64,000 bases of DNA from Azospirillum sp. TSH58 (lineage in GTDB: Bacteria; Pseudomonadota; Alphaproteobacteria; Azospirillales; Azospirillaceae), in the NCBI RefSeq assembly GCF_003119115.1, contig NZ_CP022364.1, forward strand, positions 1,078,501 through 1,142,500. The letters run 5' to 3'. The notes beneath the pieces were generated by a model. That model did no database searches. It saw only the letters and a list, made by a program, of their open reading frames with translations, and was not told the DNA's origin. How positions within the stretch are numbered: the first letter of the stretch is position 1; each line of letters opens with the position of its first letter. A program made the position numbers and the translations under genes. Shown one piece after another: positions 27,653-36,337 of this stretch.

Positions 27653-28129
27653 TCAGCTCTCGCCGTAGATCTGCTCCTGCTGGTAGGCGACGACGCCCAC
27701 GCGCTGGATCAGGTCGAGCTGCGTCTCGATCCAGTCGATGTGCTCTTCGGTGTCGTCGAGCAGTTCGGTGAGCTGCGCGCGCGTCTCGTAGTCGCGGACC
27801 TGCTCGCACAGGGTGATGGCGTCGATCAGGTCGGTGCGGGCCTTGTGCTCCACCTTCAGATCGTTGGCGAGGATTTCCGGCACGTCCTCACCGATCATCA
27901 GCTTGCCCAGATCCTGAAGGTTGGGAAGACCTTCCAGGAACAGGATGCGCTCGATCATCTTGTCGGCGTGCTTCATCTCGTCGATGGATTCTTCGTAGAT
28001 CTTGTGCGCAATGCGCTTCAGGCCCCAGTTCTTCAGCATGCGGGCATGCAGGAAGTACTGGTTGATGGCCGTCAGCTCGTTGGTCAGGATCTTGTTCAAA
28101 TGGGTGATGACCTGCGGATCGCCCTTCAC
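27653..28129 (-). CDS. bfr: Bacterioferritin
   Basis: Bacterioferritin stores iron in a 24-subunit haem-containing shell. The protein begins [20 protein letters not shown] and continues [17 protein letters not shown]. Ferroxidase ligands are visible in [27 protein letters not shown] and [13 protein letters not shown]; the Met in DEMKHADKM is the haem-ligand position. The frame is open to 28222, but the GTG at 28129 has GGAGG 6 nt upstream and gives the family's usual 158 residues. A palindrome 140 bp upstream may be an iron-responsive operator. Confidence 0.96.
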   Translation of the reverse strand: MKGDPQVITHLNKILTNELTAINQYFLHARMLKNWGLKRIAHKIYEESIDEMKHADKMIERILFLEGLPNLQDLGKLMIGEDVPEILANDLKVEHKARTDLIDAITLCEQVRDYETRAQLTELLDDTEEHIDWIETQLDLIQRVGVVAYQQEQIYGES

Positions 28130-28432
28130 GTCCTGCCTCCATGCGGTTTGTTTGTCGAATCGCGACGCTTCTGGAATGACCATGCCCCATTTGTGGAGCC
28201 TTGGCAACCGCCGGGAAAGCAACGATCAGAACAATTGCATCAGCTTTTCCTAAATCATTCGATGACACTGAGAGTGAATCTCAGAACTGACTGTCATGAA
28301 CGCCCACGAGGCGCCCTATGACAGAGTTTGATGCGACCAATTCTTAATGGTCTTCTTTGCAAAGAGGCGCAGCGCTGCCATCCCCGCAAGTCGAAGCGCC
28401 GCGCGCTCCCGGGCGCGTCCCGGCCGGGCGCC
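28130..28432 (-). promoter_or_regulatory. bfr upstream region with two palindromes
   Basis: This gap between the MocR-type gene and bfr has no credible gene. CTGAGAGTGAATCTCAG (28268-28284) is a perfect 6-bp inverted repeat around a 5-nt spacer, of a size suited to a Fur-family regulator. TCTTTGCAAAGA (28354-28365) is a perfect 12-bp palindrome. The stretch 28230-28350 is AT-rich and probably contains the bfr promoter. Iron control is an inference. Confidence 0.45.
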
Positions 28433-29920
28433 CTATCGCGCCACCGCGCGAAGCGCCGTCTCCAGCCTCCTGACCGCGGACTCGATTTCGAGAGGCGTGT
28501 AGGCCGCGAACCCCATCAGGAAGCCGGCCCTGCCGTCGCCGGCGGCGTGCAGCGCCGACAGGCCGAGCAGCTCGATTCCGGCCCGTCGCGCGGCGTCGAC
28601 GGCGGTATGCTCCGCAAGGTCGCAGGTCAGCAGGCAGGGCATCTGCAGACCGCCGATGGGGACCTGCGGCTCGACGAAATCCGACAGGTGCTTGCGGACG
28701 AGACCCGCCAGCAGGTCGAGGCGCTCGGCGTAGACGCCGCGCATGCTGCGGACATGCGCCCCGAAATGCCCGCCCTCCATGAAGCGGGCCAGCGTGAGCT
28801 GCGCCATGGGCGCCGTGTGGCCGTCCAGCAAGGTGCGCGCGACGGTCATCGGCTTCACCAGTTGGGGCGGCAGCACGGCGTAGCCGATCCGCAGCCCGGG
28901 AAAGAGCGACTTGGTGAAGGTGCCGATGTAGATGGTCCGGCCATGCGGATCGAGCCCCTGCACGCAGGCCGTCGGCTTGCCCGCGTAGCGGAACTCGCTG
29001 TCATAGTCGTCTTCGATGATCCAGGCCTGATGCCGGGCCGCCCATTCGATCAGGGCCAGACGGCGATCCAGCGCCAGCGTAGCACCGGTCGGAAACTGGT
29101 GGGATGGCGTCAGGAACACCGCCTTCGCCCGCTGCGGCTCGGCCAGGATCTGATCGACGACGATGCCCTGCCGGTCGACGCGGATCGGAACGCAGTCCAG
29201 CCCCGCCGCATCGAACGCCTTGCGCGCCCCGTAATAGGCCGGGTCCTCCAGGAAGATCCCGGCGCCGGGGTCGAGCAGCATGGTCGCGCAGAGCGACATC
29301 GCCTGTTGCGAGCTGGTCAGCACCAGGACGCGGTCGGCGGTGGCGCGCGCGCCGCGTTCGAGGTTCACATAGTCGGCGATGGCGCGGCGCAGCGGCTCGG
29401 TCCCCTGCGGATCGCCGTGGAACAGGCTCTGCGCGCCGACCTCCTTGCGGACCTGCCGCTCCAGCCGTTCCCAGAGCGCCAGTGGAAAGCTTCGGGTTTC
29501 CGGAACGCCATGGGCGAAGGGCCGCGGCGACGCCATCTCGCGCACGCCGCCGCCGCTGAACACGGCGGCCCCGCGCCGGCTGAGGGCCGGCGCCGGATCG
29601 CTCACCGGCGTGTCGCGCCGGGGACGGCGGCGGCCGGGAGTGAACTCGGTGATCTCCGCGACGAAGCTGCCGCTGCCCACGCGCCGGTCGATGAAGCCTT
29701 CGGCGTGAAGCTGGGCATAGGCCGCCTCGATCGTGTCCCGCGACACCCCCAGCGACGCGGCGAGCGCGCGCGAGGCGGGCAGCGGCTTGCCCGGCCCGAG
29801 CGCGCCGTCGACGATGAGCTGCCGGACGGCCCGCTGGATCCGCGCGTGGAGCGGCATCGCCGCGTGGGCGGGGTTGGCGATCCACGCCTTCACGGACTCC
29901 AGCTGGGAATGTCGGAACAA
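28433..29920 (-). CDS. MocR/PdxR-type GntR-aminotransferase regulator
   Basis: An N-terminal winged-helix domain (about residues 22-90, ARIQRAVRQLIVDGALGPGKPLPASRALAASLGVSRDTIEAAY) is fused to a class I aminotransferase-like domain. The PLP-binding Lys lies in YIGTFTKSLFPGLRIGY, with EDPAYYGARKAF and IIEDDYDSEFRY also conserved. MocR proteins sense PLP or amines and control nearby genes. The start is TTG at 29920 with AAGG upstream; the precise start is uncertain. It is divergent from a BenE transporter across 113 bp, which contains TGGTC direct repeats near 29922 and 29966. These may be its operators. Confidence 0.88.
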   Translation of the reverse strand: MFRHSQLESVKAWIANPAHAAMPLHARIQRAVRQLIVDGALGPGKPLPASRALAASLGVSRDTIEAAYAQLHAEGFIDRRVGSGSFVAEITEFTPGRRRPRRDTPVSDPAPALSRRGAAVFSGGGVREMASPRPFAHGVPETRSFPLALWERLERQVRKEVGAQSLFHGDPQGTEPLRRAIADYVNLERGARATADRVLVLTSSQQAMSLCATMLLDPGAGIFLEDPAYYGARKAFDAAGLDCVPIRVDRQGIVVDQILAEPQRAKAVFLTPSHQFPTGATLALDRRLALIEWAARHQAWIIEDDYDSEFRYAGKPTACVQGLDPHGRTIYIGTFTKSLFPGLRIGYAVLPPQLVKPMTVARTLLDGHTAPMAQLTLARFMEGGHFGAHVRSMRGVYAERLDLLAGLVRKHLSDFVEPQVPIGGLQMPCLLTCDLAEHTAVDAARRAGIELLGLSALHAAGDGRAGFLMGFAAYTPLEIESAVRRLETALRAVAR

Positions 29921-30033
29921 ATGGTCTGGCCTTCTTGGGAAAAGCGGATGGGCACATCAGGCCATTGGTCGGGTAGTTGTCAAGGCCGCCCATCGCCCTT
30001 TCGGCCCGAACCGTCTGGAGGTCCTACGCAACC

Positions 30034-31308
30034 ATGCCACCCAATCCGACCCCCATCCGCCTCGACGATCTCACCCACCCCGTCGTGGCGGGCCTGATCT
30101 CCGTCATCGTCAATTACGGCGGCACCTTCATCCTGGTCTTCCAGGCGGCGAAGGTCGCCGGCCTCGGCCCCGACCTCACCGCCTCCTGGGTCTGGTCGGT
30201 CTCCATCGGCGTCGGGCTGACCGGGCTGTTCCTGAGCTGGCGCCATCGCGAGCCGATCATCACCGCCTGGTCCACCCCGGCCGCGGCCTTCCTCGTCACC
30301 GCGCTGGCGACGACGCCCTACGCCGAGGCGGTCGGCGCCTACATGATCTCGGCGGCGGCCTTCGTCGCGCTCGGCCTGTCGGGCTGCTTCGAGAAGGTCA
30401 TCCGGCTGATTCCGCCCGGCATCGCCTCCGGTCTGCTCGCCGGCATCCTGCTCCCCTTCGGCATCGGGGCCTTCGGCGGCGCCAGCGTCGATCCGCTGCT
30501 GGTCGGCCTGCTGATCGTGGCCTATGTCGCGCTGAAGCGGTTCTCCGCCCGCTACGCCGTGGTCGGCATCCTGATTCTCGGGCTCGCCTTCCTGCTGACG
30601 CAAGGCCGCGTCGATCTGTCGGGGCTGTCGCTGGAATTCGCAGCCCCGGTCTTCACGACGCCGGAATTCTCGCTGAACGCGCTGCTGTCCGTCGCGCTGC
30701 CGCTGTTCCTGATCACGCTGTCCGGCCAGTACATGCCGGGAATGCTGGTCCTGCGGAACGACGGCTTCACGACCAGCGCCAACCCCATCGTGACCGTGAC
30801 CGGATTCGGCTCGCTGCTGATGGCCCCGTTCGGCTCCCACGCCTTCAACATCGCCGCGATCACGGCCGCCATCGCCACCGGCAAGGAGGCGCATGAGGAC
30901 CCGTCCAAGCGCTGGATCGCCGGGATCGCGGCGGGCGCCTTCTACGTGCTCGTCGGCGTGTTCGGGGTGACGCTGGCCGCCGTCTTCATGGCGTTTCCCG
31001 CGACCTTCATCACCGCGCTCGCCGGCCTGGCGCTGCTGGGCACCATCGGCGGCAGTCTGGCCGGAGCGATGGCCGACCCGGCGTCCCGCGAGGCGGCGCT
31101 GATCACCTTCCTGGCGTCCGCCGCGAACATCAAGCTGCTCGGCATCGGCGGGGCGTTCTGGGGCCTGCTGATCGGCCTCGTCGCCCACCTCGTCCTCAAC
31201 GGTCGCCTCCGCCTGCCGCGCCGCGCGCCGGGAGAGCGCGGCGGGCGCTGGCGGTTTGCAACGACGATGCGGAGTGGAAGAGGGCGGGTCTGTGGGAAAT
31301 CCCGATGA
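30034..31308 (+). CDS. benE: BenE-family benzoate/proton symporter
   Basis: This 424-residue integral membrane protein matches BenE across its length. About 11-12 hydrophobic segments are visible, including VVAGLISVIVNYGGTFILVFQAA near the N-terminus, PPGIASGLLAGILLPFGIGAF, and NPIVTVTGFGSLLMAPFGSHAFNIAAITAAI. The start at 30034 follows GGAGG by 12 nt. The last 35 residues are Arg-rich and cytoplasmic. Benzoate catabolic genes are not adjacent. The divergent MocR regulator suggests the true substrate could be an amine-linked or aromatic compound. Confidence 0.85.
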   Translation: MPPNPTPIRLDDLTHPVVAGLISVIVNYGGTFILVFQAAKVAGLGPDLTASWVWSVSIGVGLTGLFLSWRHREPIITAWSTPAAAFLVTALATTPYAEAVGAYMISAAAFVALGLSGCFEKVIRLIPPGIASGLLAGILLPFGIGAFGGASVDPLLVGLLIVAYVALKRFSARYAVVGILILGLAFLLTQGRVDLSGLSLEFAAPVFTTPEFSLNALLSVALPLFLITLSGQYMPGMLVLRNDGFTTSANPIVTVTGFGSLLMAPFGSHAFNIAAITAAIATGKEAHEDPSKRWIAGIAAGAFYVLVGVFGVTLAAVFMAFPATFITALAGLALLGTIGGSLAGAMADPASREAALITFLASAANIKLLGIGGAFWGLLIGLVAHLVLNGRLRLPRRAPGERGGRWRFATTMRSGRGRVCGKSR

Positions 31309-31549
31309 CCGGCGTTTCGCAATCCCTCTCCGGCGCGGCGCACCGGTGCGGTCCGTTGGATGGTTGGTTCGGTGTGGCGTGGCCCGCGGGCTTCGGTGAC
31401 AGCCGGCGCGTTCCGAGCCGATGAAACCGGAAACACGGCTGCTGCGATGGCCGCATGGGTGCGTCCCATGGGTCCTGGGAGGGTCCGAAGGGCCCTCCCC
31501 GCCCCGTCCACAAGACGGAAGCGAAGGAAGAATCCATCGTTTTTCAGAG

Positions 31550-31632
31550 TGGTGCGGGCGGCGGGACTCGAACCCGCATGCCTAAGCGAAGGATTTTAAG
31601 TCCTTTGCGTCTACCGATTCCGCCACGCCCGC
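31550..31632 (-). tRNA. tRNA-Leu(UAA)
   Basis: Read on the minus strand it begins GCGGGCGTGGCGGAATCGG and pairs with CGCCCGC at the 3' end, followed by an encoded ACCA. The anticodon arm is AAGGA-CTTAAAA-TCCTT, giving anticodon TAA. The T arm is GCGGG-TTCGAGT-CCCGC. A long variable arm (CGCTTAGGCAT) is typical of tRNA-Leu. Confidence 0.95.
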
Positions 31633-31819
31633 GCACCGTCGCGGATCGGCTCGGAGAACGGGTTGCCCCCGCCCGCCGGAGTTGCATATCATCGTATGCA
31701 GCCCACCGCTCCGCTGGATTGACTTAGACAATCGGTGGGCGTTTGGTCAAGGATTGAGCGCGTTTGAGACACCGGACACGCGAAAATCCCCGCAACCCTG
31801 GCGTTCAAGGGAGGTGAGT
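31633..31819. promoter_or_regulatory. Shared upstream region of tRNA-Leu and small membrane protein
   Basis: No gene is seen. Two inverted repeats stand out: TGCATA-N6-TATGCA (31683-31700) and GCCCACCG-N24-CGGTGGGC (31701-31740). On the minus strand TTGACC (about 31754) followed by an AT-richer stretch may be the tRNA promoter. The repeats could be a regulator site or a structured leader. Confidence 0.3.
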
Positions 31820-31987
31820 TTGGAATCGATCAACTGGCTGGGTGTGGTGAGCGTGCTGATGGTCGCCGTGCTGATCGTCCCGGCGGCCTTGCGGCGCAAC
31901 CGCAACACTTGGCTGCCTTACGCGGCGGTCTGGATCGCCGCCATCGTGGCGCTGGTCTGGGTCTACGACAGCTTCGGGCCGTTCTGA
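31820..31987 (+). CDS. Small two-helix membrane protein
   Basis: This 55-residue protein starts at a TTG that lies 5 nt after a strong GGGAGG site. It has two hydrophobic segments, WLGVVSVLMVAVLIVPAAL and WLPYAAVWIAAIVALVWVY, separated by RRNRNT. I do not recognise the family. The frame is open upstream to 31682, but the ribosome site decides the start. It stands alone after the tRNA. Confidence 0.55.
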   Translation: MESINWLGVVSVLMVAVLIVPAALRRNRNTWLPYAAVWIAAIVALVWVYDSFGPF

Positions 31988-32035
31988 GCGGCCCGGCCGG
32001 GCATCATCCGGGAGGGGACCGCCTCCCGGCGCCGG

Positions 32036-32305
32036 TCAGGGCCGCGTGTCCTCGTTCAGGGTCATGATGCCGATGCCCATCGCCACGCTGCCGAAGGTGA
32101 GGATGAGGCTGGCATACAGCATGATCGCGGCGACGATGCCGTGATCGCTGTTGCCCATCAGCGTCGCCAGATTCGCGACGTCGAGAATCAGAAGGCCCGT
32201 CGCCAAGACAACAGCCCCGGCCACGCCGGAGGCGAGATGCTTCAGCAAGAACAGGATCGCCGCTTTTTCGAAGGGTTTCATGGCACGACTTTTCATGACC
32301 GTCAC
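32036..32305 (-). CDS. Small integral membrane protein
   Basis: This 89-residue protein contains two long hydrophobic stretches, SGVAGAVVLATGLLILDVANLATLM and IVAAIMLYASLILTFGSVAMGIGIM, with a short acidic C-terminus. The GTG at 32305 has GAGGG 7 nt upstream; ATGs at 32296 and 32281 are possible alternatives. I do not recognise the family. It converges with the small membrane protein at 31820, with 48 nt between stops. Confidence 0.55.
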   Translation of the reverse strand: MTVMKSRAMKPFEKAAILFLLKHLASGVAGAVVLATGLLILDVANLATLMGNSDHGIVAAIMLYASLILTFGSVAMGIGIMTLNEDTRP

Positions 32306-32381
32306 TTCACAACCCTCAACATAGAATTACCCACCGCGGCGACAATATGACCAAGGATGGCTTGGCGTCCTAGGGACCTCT

Positions 32382-33170
32382 CTAGCCTTTGGTCCCGACC
32401 GTGACGTTCGGCGTACCGCCCAAGCGCAGGACGATGCCCGCCAGCTCCTCCGTGGCCGCCGCCACGCGGGTCTCGTCCGTGCCGCGCAGCACGAGGCTGA
32501 CGCCGAAGAAGCCGTTGCGGAAATAGGGATAGCTGCCGATCTCCAGGTCCGCGTAGCGATCCTGGAGGGCGCCGAGATCGGCGGCGATCTGCCCCTCGGC
32601 CAGTTCGCAGGCGACGGTGCGTGCGTGCAGGTCCGGACCGCCCTCCAGCTGCGGCAGGACGCCGTCGAGCATCGCCTGCATGATGTTGGGCACCCCCGCC
32701 ATGACGAAGACGTTGCCGATGCGGAAGCCCGGCGCGGCGCTGATCGGGTTGTCGATCAGCGACGCTCCCGCCGGGATGTTGGCCATGCGCAGCCGCGCCT
32801 CGTTCAGCTTCGACGGGTCGCCGTAATGGCGCTCCAGCCGGGCCACGGCCTCGGCGTTGCGCTCCAGCGGCACGCCGAAGGCCTTGGCGACGCAGGCCGA
32901 GGTGATGTCGTCGTGGGTCGGCCCGATGCCGCCGGTGGTGAAGACGTAGCCGTAGCGGCCGCGCAGGGCGTCCAGCGCCGCGATGATCTCCTCCTCCACG
33001 TCCGGGACGACGCGCGCCTCGCGCAGGCGGACGCCGATGCCGGCCAGCTTCTCCGCGATGTGCGGCAGGTTGGCGTCCTTGGTGCGGCCCGACAGGATCT
33101 CGTTGCCGATGACGAGGACGGCGGCGGTCGGGTTCGGCGCGGTGGAGGACGAGGCGGGGGACGTGGACAT
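32382..33170 (-). CDS. CinA-type molybdopterin-binding domain protein
   Basis: This 262-residue protein contains the MoCF/CinA N-terminal domain: AAVLVIGNEILSGRTKDANLPHIAEKL, then VFTTGGIGPTHDDITSACVAKAFG and FVMAGVPNIMQAML. It lacks the C-terminal nicotinamide deamidase part of full CinA, so it matches the short alphaproteobacterial form. In related proteins this domain acts as an ADP-ribose pyrophosphatase. The ATG at 33170 is preferred; the longer frame is Arg-rich. It is divergent from sfsA. Confidence 0.88.
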   Translation of the reverse strand: MSTSPASSSTAPNPTAAVLVIGNEILSGRTKDANLPHIAEKLAGIGVRLREARVVPDVEEEIIAALDALRGRYGYVFTTGGIGPTHDDITSACVAKAFGVPLERNAEAVARLERHYGDPSKLNEARLRMANIPAGASLIDNPISAAPGFRIGNVFVMAGVPNIMQAMLDGVLPQLEGGPDLHARTVACELAEGQIAADLGALQDRYADLEIGSYPYFRNGFFGVSLVLRGTDETRVAAATEELAGIVLRLGGTPNVTVGTKG

Positions 33171-33261
33171 GCGGAGTCGGCTCCGTTCTCGGTTGAGGCG
33201 GGGGTGACGGGACCGGCGGGCTTGCCGGACGGCGGGGGTGCGCTTTAACCTAGGGCCCAAG

Positions 33262-34020
33262 ATGCGCTTCCCCACCCCCCTCCTGCAAGGCCGCCTCGTC
33301 CGCCGCTACAAGCGGTTCCTCGCCGACGTGGACCTCGACGGCGCCCTTGTCACCGCCCATGTGCCGAATTCGGGCAGCATGATCGGGCTGGACGCCCCCG
33401 GCTCCGCCGTCTGGCTGTCGCGGTCGGACAATCCCAAGCGCAAGCTCGCCCACACGCTGGAGCTGGTCGAGGCGCTGGACGATCCCGACGCGCCCTGCCT
33501 CGTCGGCGTCAACACGTCGCACCCCAACGGGCTGGTCGCCGCCGCCATCGCCGCCGGCACCATCCCGGAGCTGGCCGGCTACGCCCGGCTGCGCCGCGAG
33601 GTGAAGTACGGGCTCAATTCCCGCATCGACATCCTGCTGGAGGACGAGGCGCGGCCGCCGGCCTATGTCGAGGTGAAGAACGTCCATCTGCGCCGCCCCG
33701 CGCGGGGCGACGGGCGGGCCGCGGAGTTCCCGGACTGCGTCACCGCCCGCGGCGCCAAGCATCTGGTGGAGATGGCCGGGATGGTCCGCCAGGGCGCGCG
33801 GGCGGTCATGGTCTACCTTGTGCAGCGCGCGGATTGCACCCACTTCCGAGTCGCCGCCGACATCGACCCCGCCTACGCCGCCGGATTGCGCCTCGCGCTC
33901 GAATCGGGGGTGGAAGCCGTGTGCTGGTCCTGTAGGATCACCCCGCAGGCGATCGAGCTGGAGCGGCCCCTGCCGATCCTGCATGGGCCGATCCCGCATG
34001 GGCCGATCCGCACGGATTGA
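33262..34020 (+). CDS. sfsA: Sugar fermentation stimulation protein homologue
   Basis: SfsA is a conserved DNA-binding or nuclease-like protein; its precise role is unresolved. The family is recognised by [23 protein letters not shown], then [25 protein letters not shown] and [16 protein letters not shown]. At 252 residues it is full length. The ATG at 33262 starts the conserved sequence; a GTG at 33238 is in frame. The C-terminus has a tandem duplication (HGPIPHGPI) coming from a 15-bp DNA repeat. map follows 71 nt later, as in many alphaproteobacteria. Confidence 0.93.
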   Translation: MRFPTPLLQGRLVRRYKRFLADVDLDGALVTAHVPNSGSMIGLDAPGSAVWLSRSDNPKRKLAHTLELVEALDDPDAPCLVGVNTSHPNGLVAAAIAAGTIPELAGYARLRREVKYGLNSRIDILLEDEARPPAYVEVKNVHLRRPARGDGRAAEFPDCVTARGAKHLVEMAGMVRQGARAVMVYLVQRADCTHFRVAADIDPAYAAGLRLALESGVEAVCWSCRITPQAIELERPLPILHGPIPHGPIRTD

Positions 34021-34091
34021 CCGCGATCTTCATTCACCGCCGGGTCTGCCGGCGCGTTTTCCTGGGACCTGATCTGTAGGGGACGATTCTC

Positions 34092-34925
34092 TTGGACCAC
34101 GACGACCTCGATTCCCATCGCATCCGGATTCATGGGCCGGAGGATTTCGAGGGCATGCGCAAGGCCGGACGGCTGGCCGCGGCCACGCTCGATTTCATCA
34201 CGCCCTACGTCCAGCCGGGCGTCACCACCGGCGAGCTGGACCGGCTGCTGGAGCAGCACATCCGCGACCATGGCGGCGTCCCGGCGCCGCTCGGCTACCG
34301 CGGCTTCCCGAAGGCCAACTGCATCTCCGTCAACCATGTGGTCTGCCACGGCATCCCCGGCGACAAGCGGCTGCAGAACGGCGACATCCTGAACATCGAC
34401 GTCACCCCGATCCTGGACGGCTGGTACGGCGACAGCAGCCGCATGTATCTGTGCGGCGACGTCGGCGTGAAGGCGAAGAAGCTGGTCGACGTCACCTACG
34501 ACGCGCTGATGATCGGCATTGCCCAGGTGAAGCCGGGCGCCACGCTGGGCGACATCGGCCACGCCATCCAGACCTTCGCGGAAAGCCACCGCTATTCGGT
34601 CGTCCGCGACTTCTGCGGCCACGGGCTGGGCCGCGTCTTCCACGAGCCGCCGTCGGTCCTGCATTTCGGCAACCCCGGCACCGGCGCCGTGCTGCGCGAG
34701 GGCATGATCTTCACCATCGAGCCGATGATCAACGCCGGCCGCTACGACGTGAAGATCCTCGGCGACGGCTGGACCGCCGTGACCAAGGACAAGTCGCTGT
34801 CCGCCCAGTTCGAGCATTCGATCGGCGTGACCAAGGACGGCTGCGAGATCTTCACCCTATCCCCCGCCGGCTTCCACAAGCCCCCCTACGCCGTCCCGGC
34901 CGAGGAAACGGCGGCGGCCGTGTGA
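34092..34925 (+). CDS. map: Methionine aminopeptidase, type I
   Basis: MetAP removes the N-terminal Met from new proteins. The five metal ligands are visible: Asp in NIDVTPI, Asp in WYGDSSRM, His in CGHGLGRVFHE, Glu in TIEPMIN and Glu in QFEHSIGV. At 277 residues it is a normal type I enzyme. The start is a TTG at 34092 preceded by AGGGGA at suitable spacing; no ATG lies nearby in frame. It is followed by radC, forming the common sfsA-map-radC cluster. Confidence 0.95.
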   Translation: MDHDDLDSHRIRIHGPEDFEGMRKAGRLAAATLDFITPYVQPGVTTGELDRLLEQHIRDHGGVPAPLGYRGFPKANCISVNHVVCHGIPGDKRLQNGDILNIDVTPILDGWYGDSSRMYLCGDVGVKAKKLVDVTYDALMIGIAQVKPGATLGDIGHAIQTFAESHRYSVVRDFCGHGLGRVFHEPPSVLHFGNPGTGAVLREGMIFTIEPMINAGRYDVKILGDGWTAVTKDKSLSAQFEHSIGVTKDGCEIFTLSPAGFHKPPYAVPAEETAAAV

Positions 34926-35015
34926 TGGCGCTGCGGGTGTGAAGTTTCCCGCGGATGTGATTTTCGCGCGGAAGAGGTATAGTCCCGACGCACACATTCG
35001 TATGGTGGCGTCGGG

Positions 35016-35795
35016 ATGGCGGGACGGAAGAGCGCGAAGCGGCTTGGGGATGCGGAGGAGGCTCAGGGGCTTCCCGGGCTGGAGCCGCCCCCTGACGTCT
35101 CCGTGGAGGAGGCCCATCACAAGGGCCACCGCCAGCGTCTCTACACCCGCTTCCTCGACGCGGGGCCGGACGCGCTCCAGGATTACGAGCTGCTGGAGAT
35201 GATCCTCTTCGCGGTCAACCCGCGCCGCGACGTGAAGCCGCTGGCCAAGGCGCTGATCCGCGATTTCGGCGACCTCTGGAGCGTCGTCAACGCCCCGCCG
35301 CCCCGCCTGCGCGGCTATTGCGTGGGGGAGGTCTCGCTGGCCTCCGACAAGGCCGTGGCGACGCTGCGGGTGGTCGGGGCGGCGGCGCTGCGCGGGATGC
35401 GGCAGCGGGTGATGGACCGGCCCGTGCTGGCCAATTGGCAGTCGCTGCTCGACTACTGCACCGCCGCCATGGCGCACCAGCCGATGGAGCAGTTCCGGCT
35501 GCTCTTCCTCGACCGCAAGAACAAGCTGATCGCCGACGAGGTGCAGCAGACCGGCACGGTGGACCACACCCCGGTCTACCCGCGGGAGGTGGTGCGGCGC
35601 GCGCTGGAGCTGTCGGCCAGCGCCATCATCCTGGTGCACAACCACCCGTCCGGCGATCCCACCCCCAGCCGCGCCGACGTGGAGATGACCAAGGAGATCC
35701 TGCGCGCCGCCCACAGCCTGGGCATCGCGGTCCACGACCACGTCATCGTCGGCAAGGGCAAGCATGTCAGCTTCAAAGCCCAAGGGTTGATGTAG
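35016..35795 (+). CDS. radC: RadC-family JAB-domain protein
   Basis: This 259-residue protein has an N-terminal helix-hairpin-helix-like part ([21 protein letters not shown]) and a C-terminal JAB/MPN domain. The metal-binding motif is [14 protein letters not shown], after [12 protein letters not shown]. It is named for DNA repair, but the function of RadC proteins remains unclear. It follows map by 90 nt on the same strand. Confidence 0.92.
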   Translation: MAGRKSAKRLGDAEEAQGLPGLEPPPDVSVEEAHHKGHRQRLYTRFLDAGPDALQDYELLEMILFAVNPRRDVKPLAKALIRDFGDLWSVVNAPPPRLRGYCVGEVSLASDKAVATLRVVGAAALRGMRQRVMDRPVLANWQSLLDYCTAAMAHQPMEQFRLLFLDRKNKLIADEVQQTGTVDHTPVYPREVVRRALELSASAIILVHNHPSGDPTPSRADVEMTKEILRAAHSLGIAVHDHVIVGKGKHVSFKAQGLM

Positions 35796-35879
35796 CCGCA
35801 ACCCTGTCCTGCAGTCCCATCTTGTTGCCCGGACCGGCGCCCCCATATGTGCGGCGTTCGTCACCACAGAGGTAGCACC

Positions 35880-36305
35880 ATGGGCCTTTTCGACATGTTC
35901 AAGGGATCGGCGCCGCTGGATCTCACCCCCCGCCGGACGCTGGTCGTCTCGCTGATCTACTGCATGGGCTCGGACGGGGAGCTGGACCCGGAGGAGGTCG
36001 GCCACCTGCTGTCCGTGATGGGCCGCAGCGCCACGCGGGAGGAGCTGGACCGCTGCTTCAAATACGCGCGCAGCACCCCGCCCGACGCCTTCCTGGCCGC
36101 CGCCACGCCGAACCTGAACGAGCAGCAGCGGCTGTGCATCCTGCTGAACATGATCGACAGCGCCATGGCCGACGGCCAGGCCGAACAGGGCGAGCGTGAC
36201 CTGATCGCGCGCTTCCAGCAGGCCTTCGGCCTCGACGACGCCAAGCTCGGCCCGTATTTCCAGGCGCTGGTCGCCAAGAACGACCGCAGCGTGCTGGGCG
36301 CCTAA
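35880..36305 (+). CDS. TerB-like tellurite-resistance family protein
   Basis: This 141-residue helical protein resembles the TerB/DUF533-like fold. Two acidic loops, CMGSDGELDPEEVGHLLSVMG and DSAMADGQAEQGERDLIARFQQAFGL, occupy the places of the metal-binding loops of TerB. The ATG at 35880 is preceded by AGAGGT. The frame extends to 35847. No other ter genes are nearby, so a role in tellurite resistance should not be assumed. Confidence 0.72.
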   Translation: MGLFDMFKGSAPLDLTPRRTLVVSLIYCMGSDGELDPEEVGHLLSVMGRSATREELDRCFKYARSTPPDAFLAAATPNLNEQQRLCILLNMIDSAMADGQAEQGERDLIARFQQAFGLDDAKLGPYFQALVAKNDRSVLGA

Positions 36306-36337
36306 GCTCCCGCACACGCCTGCCGGCGCATCGCCCG

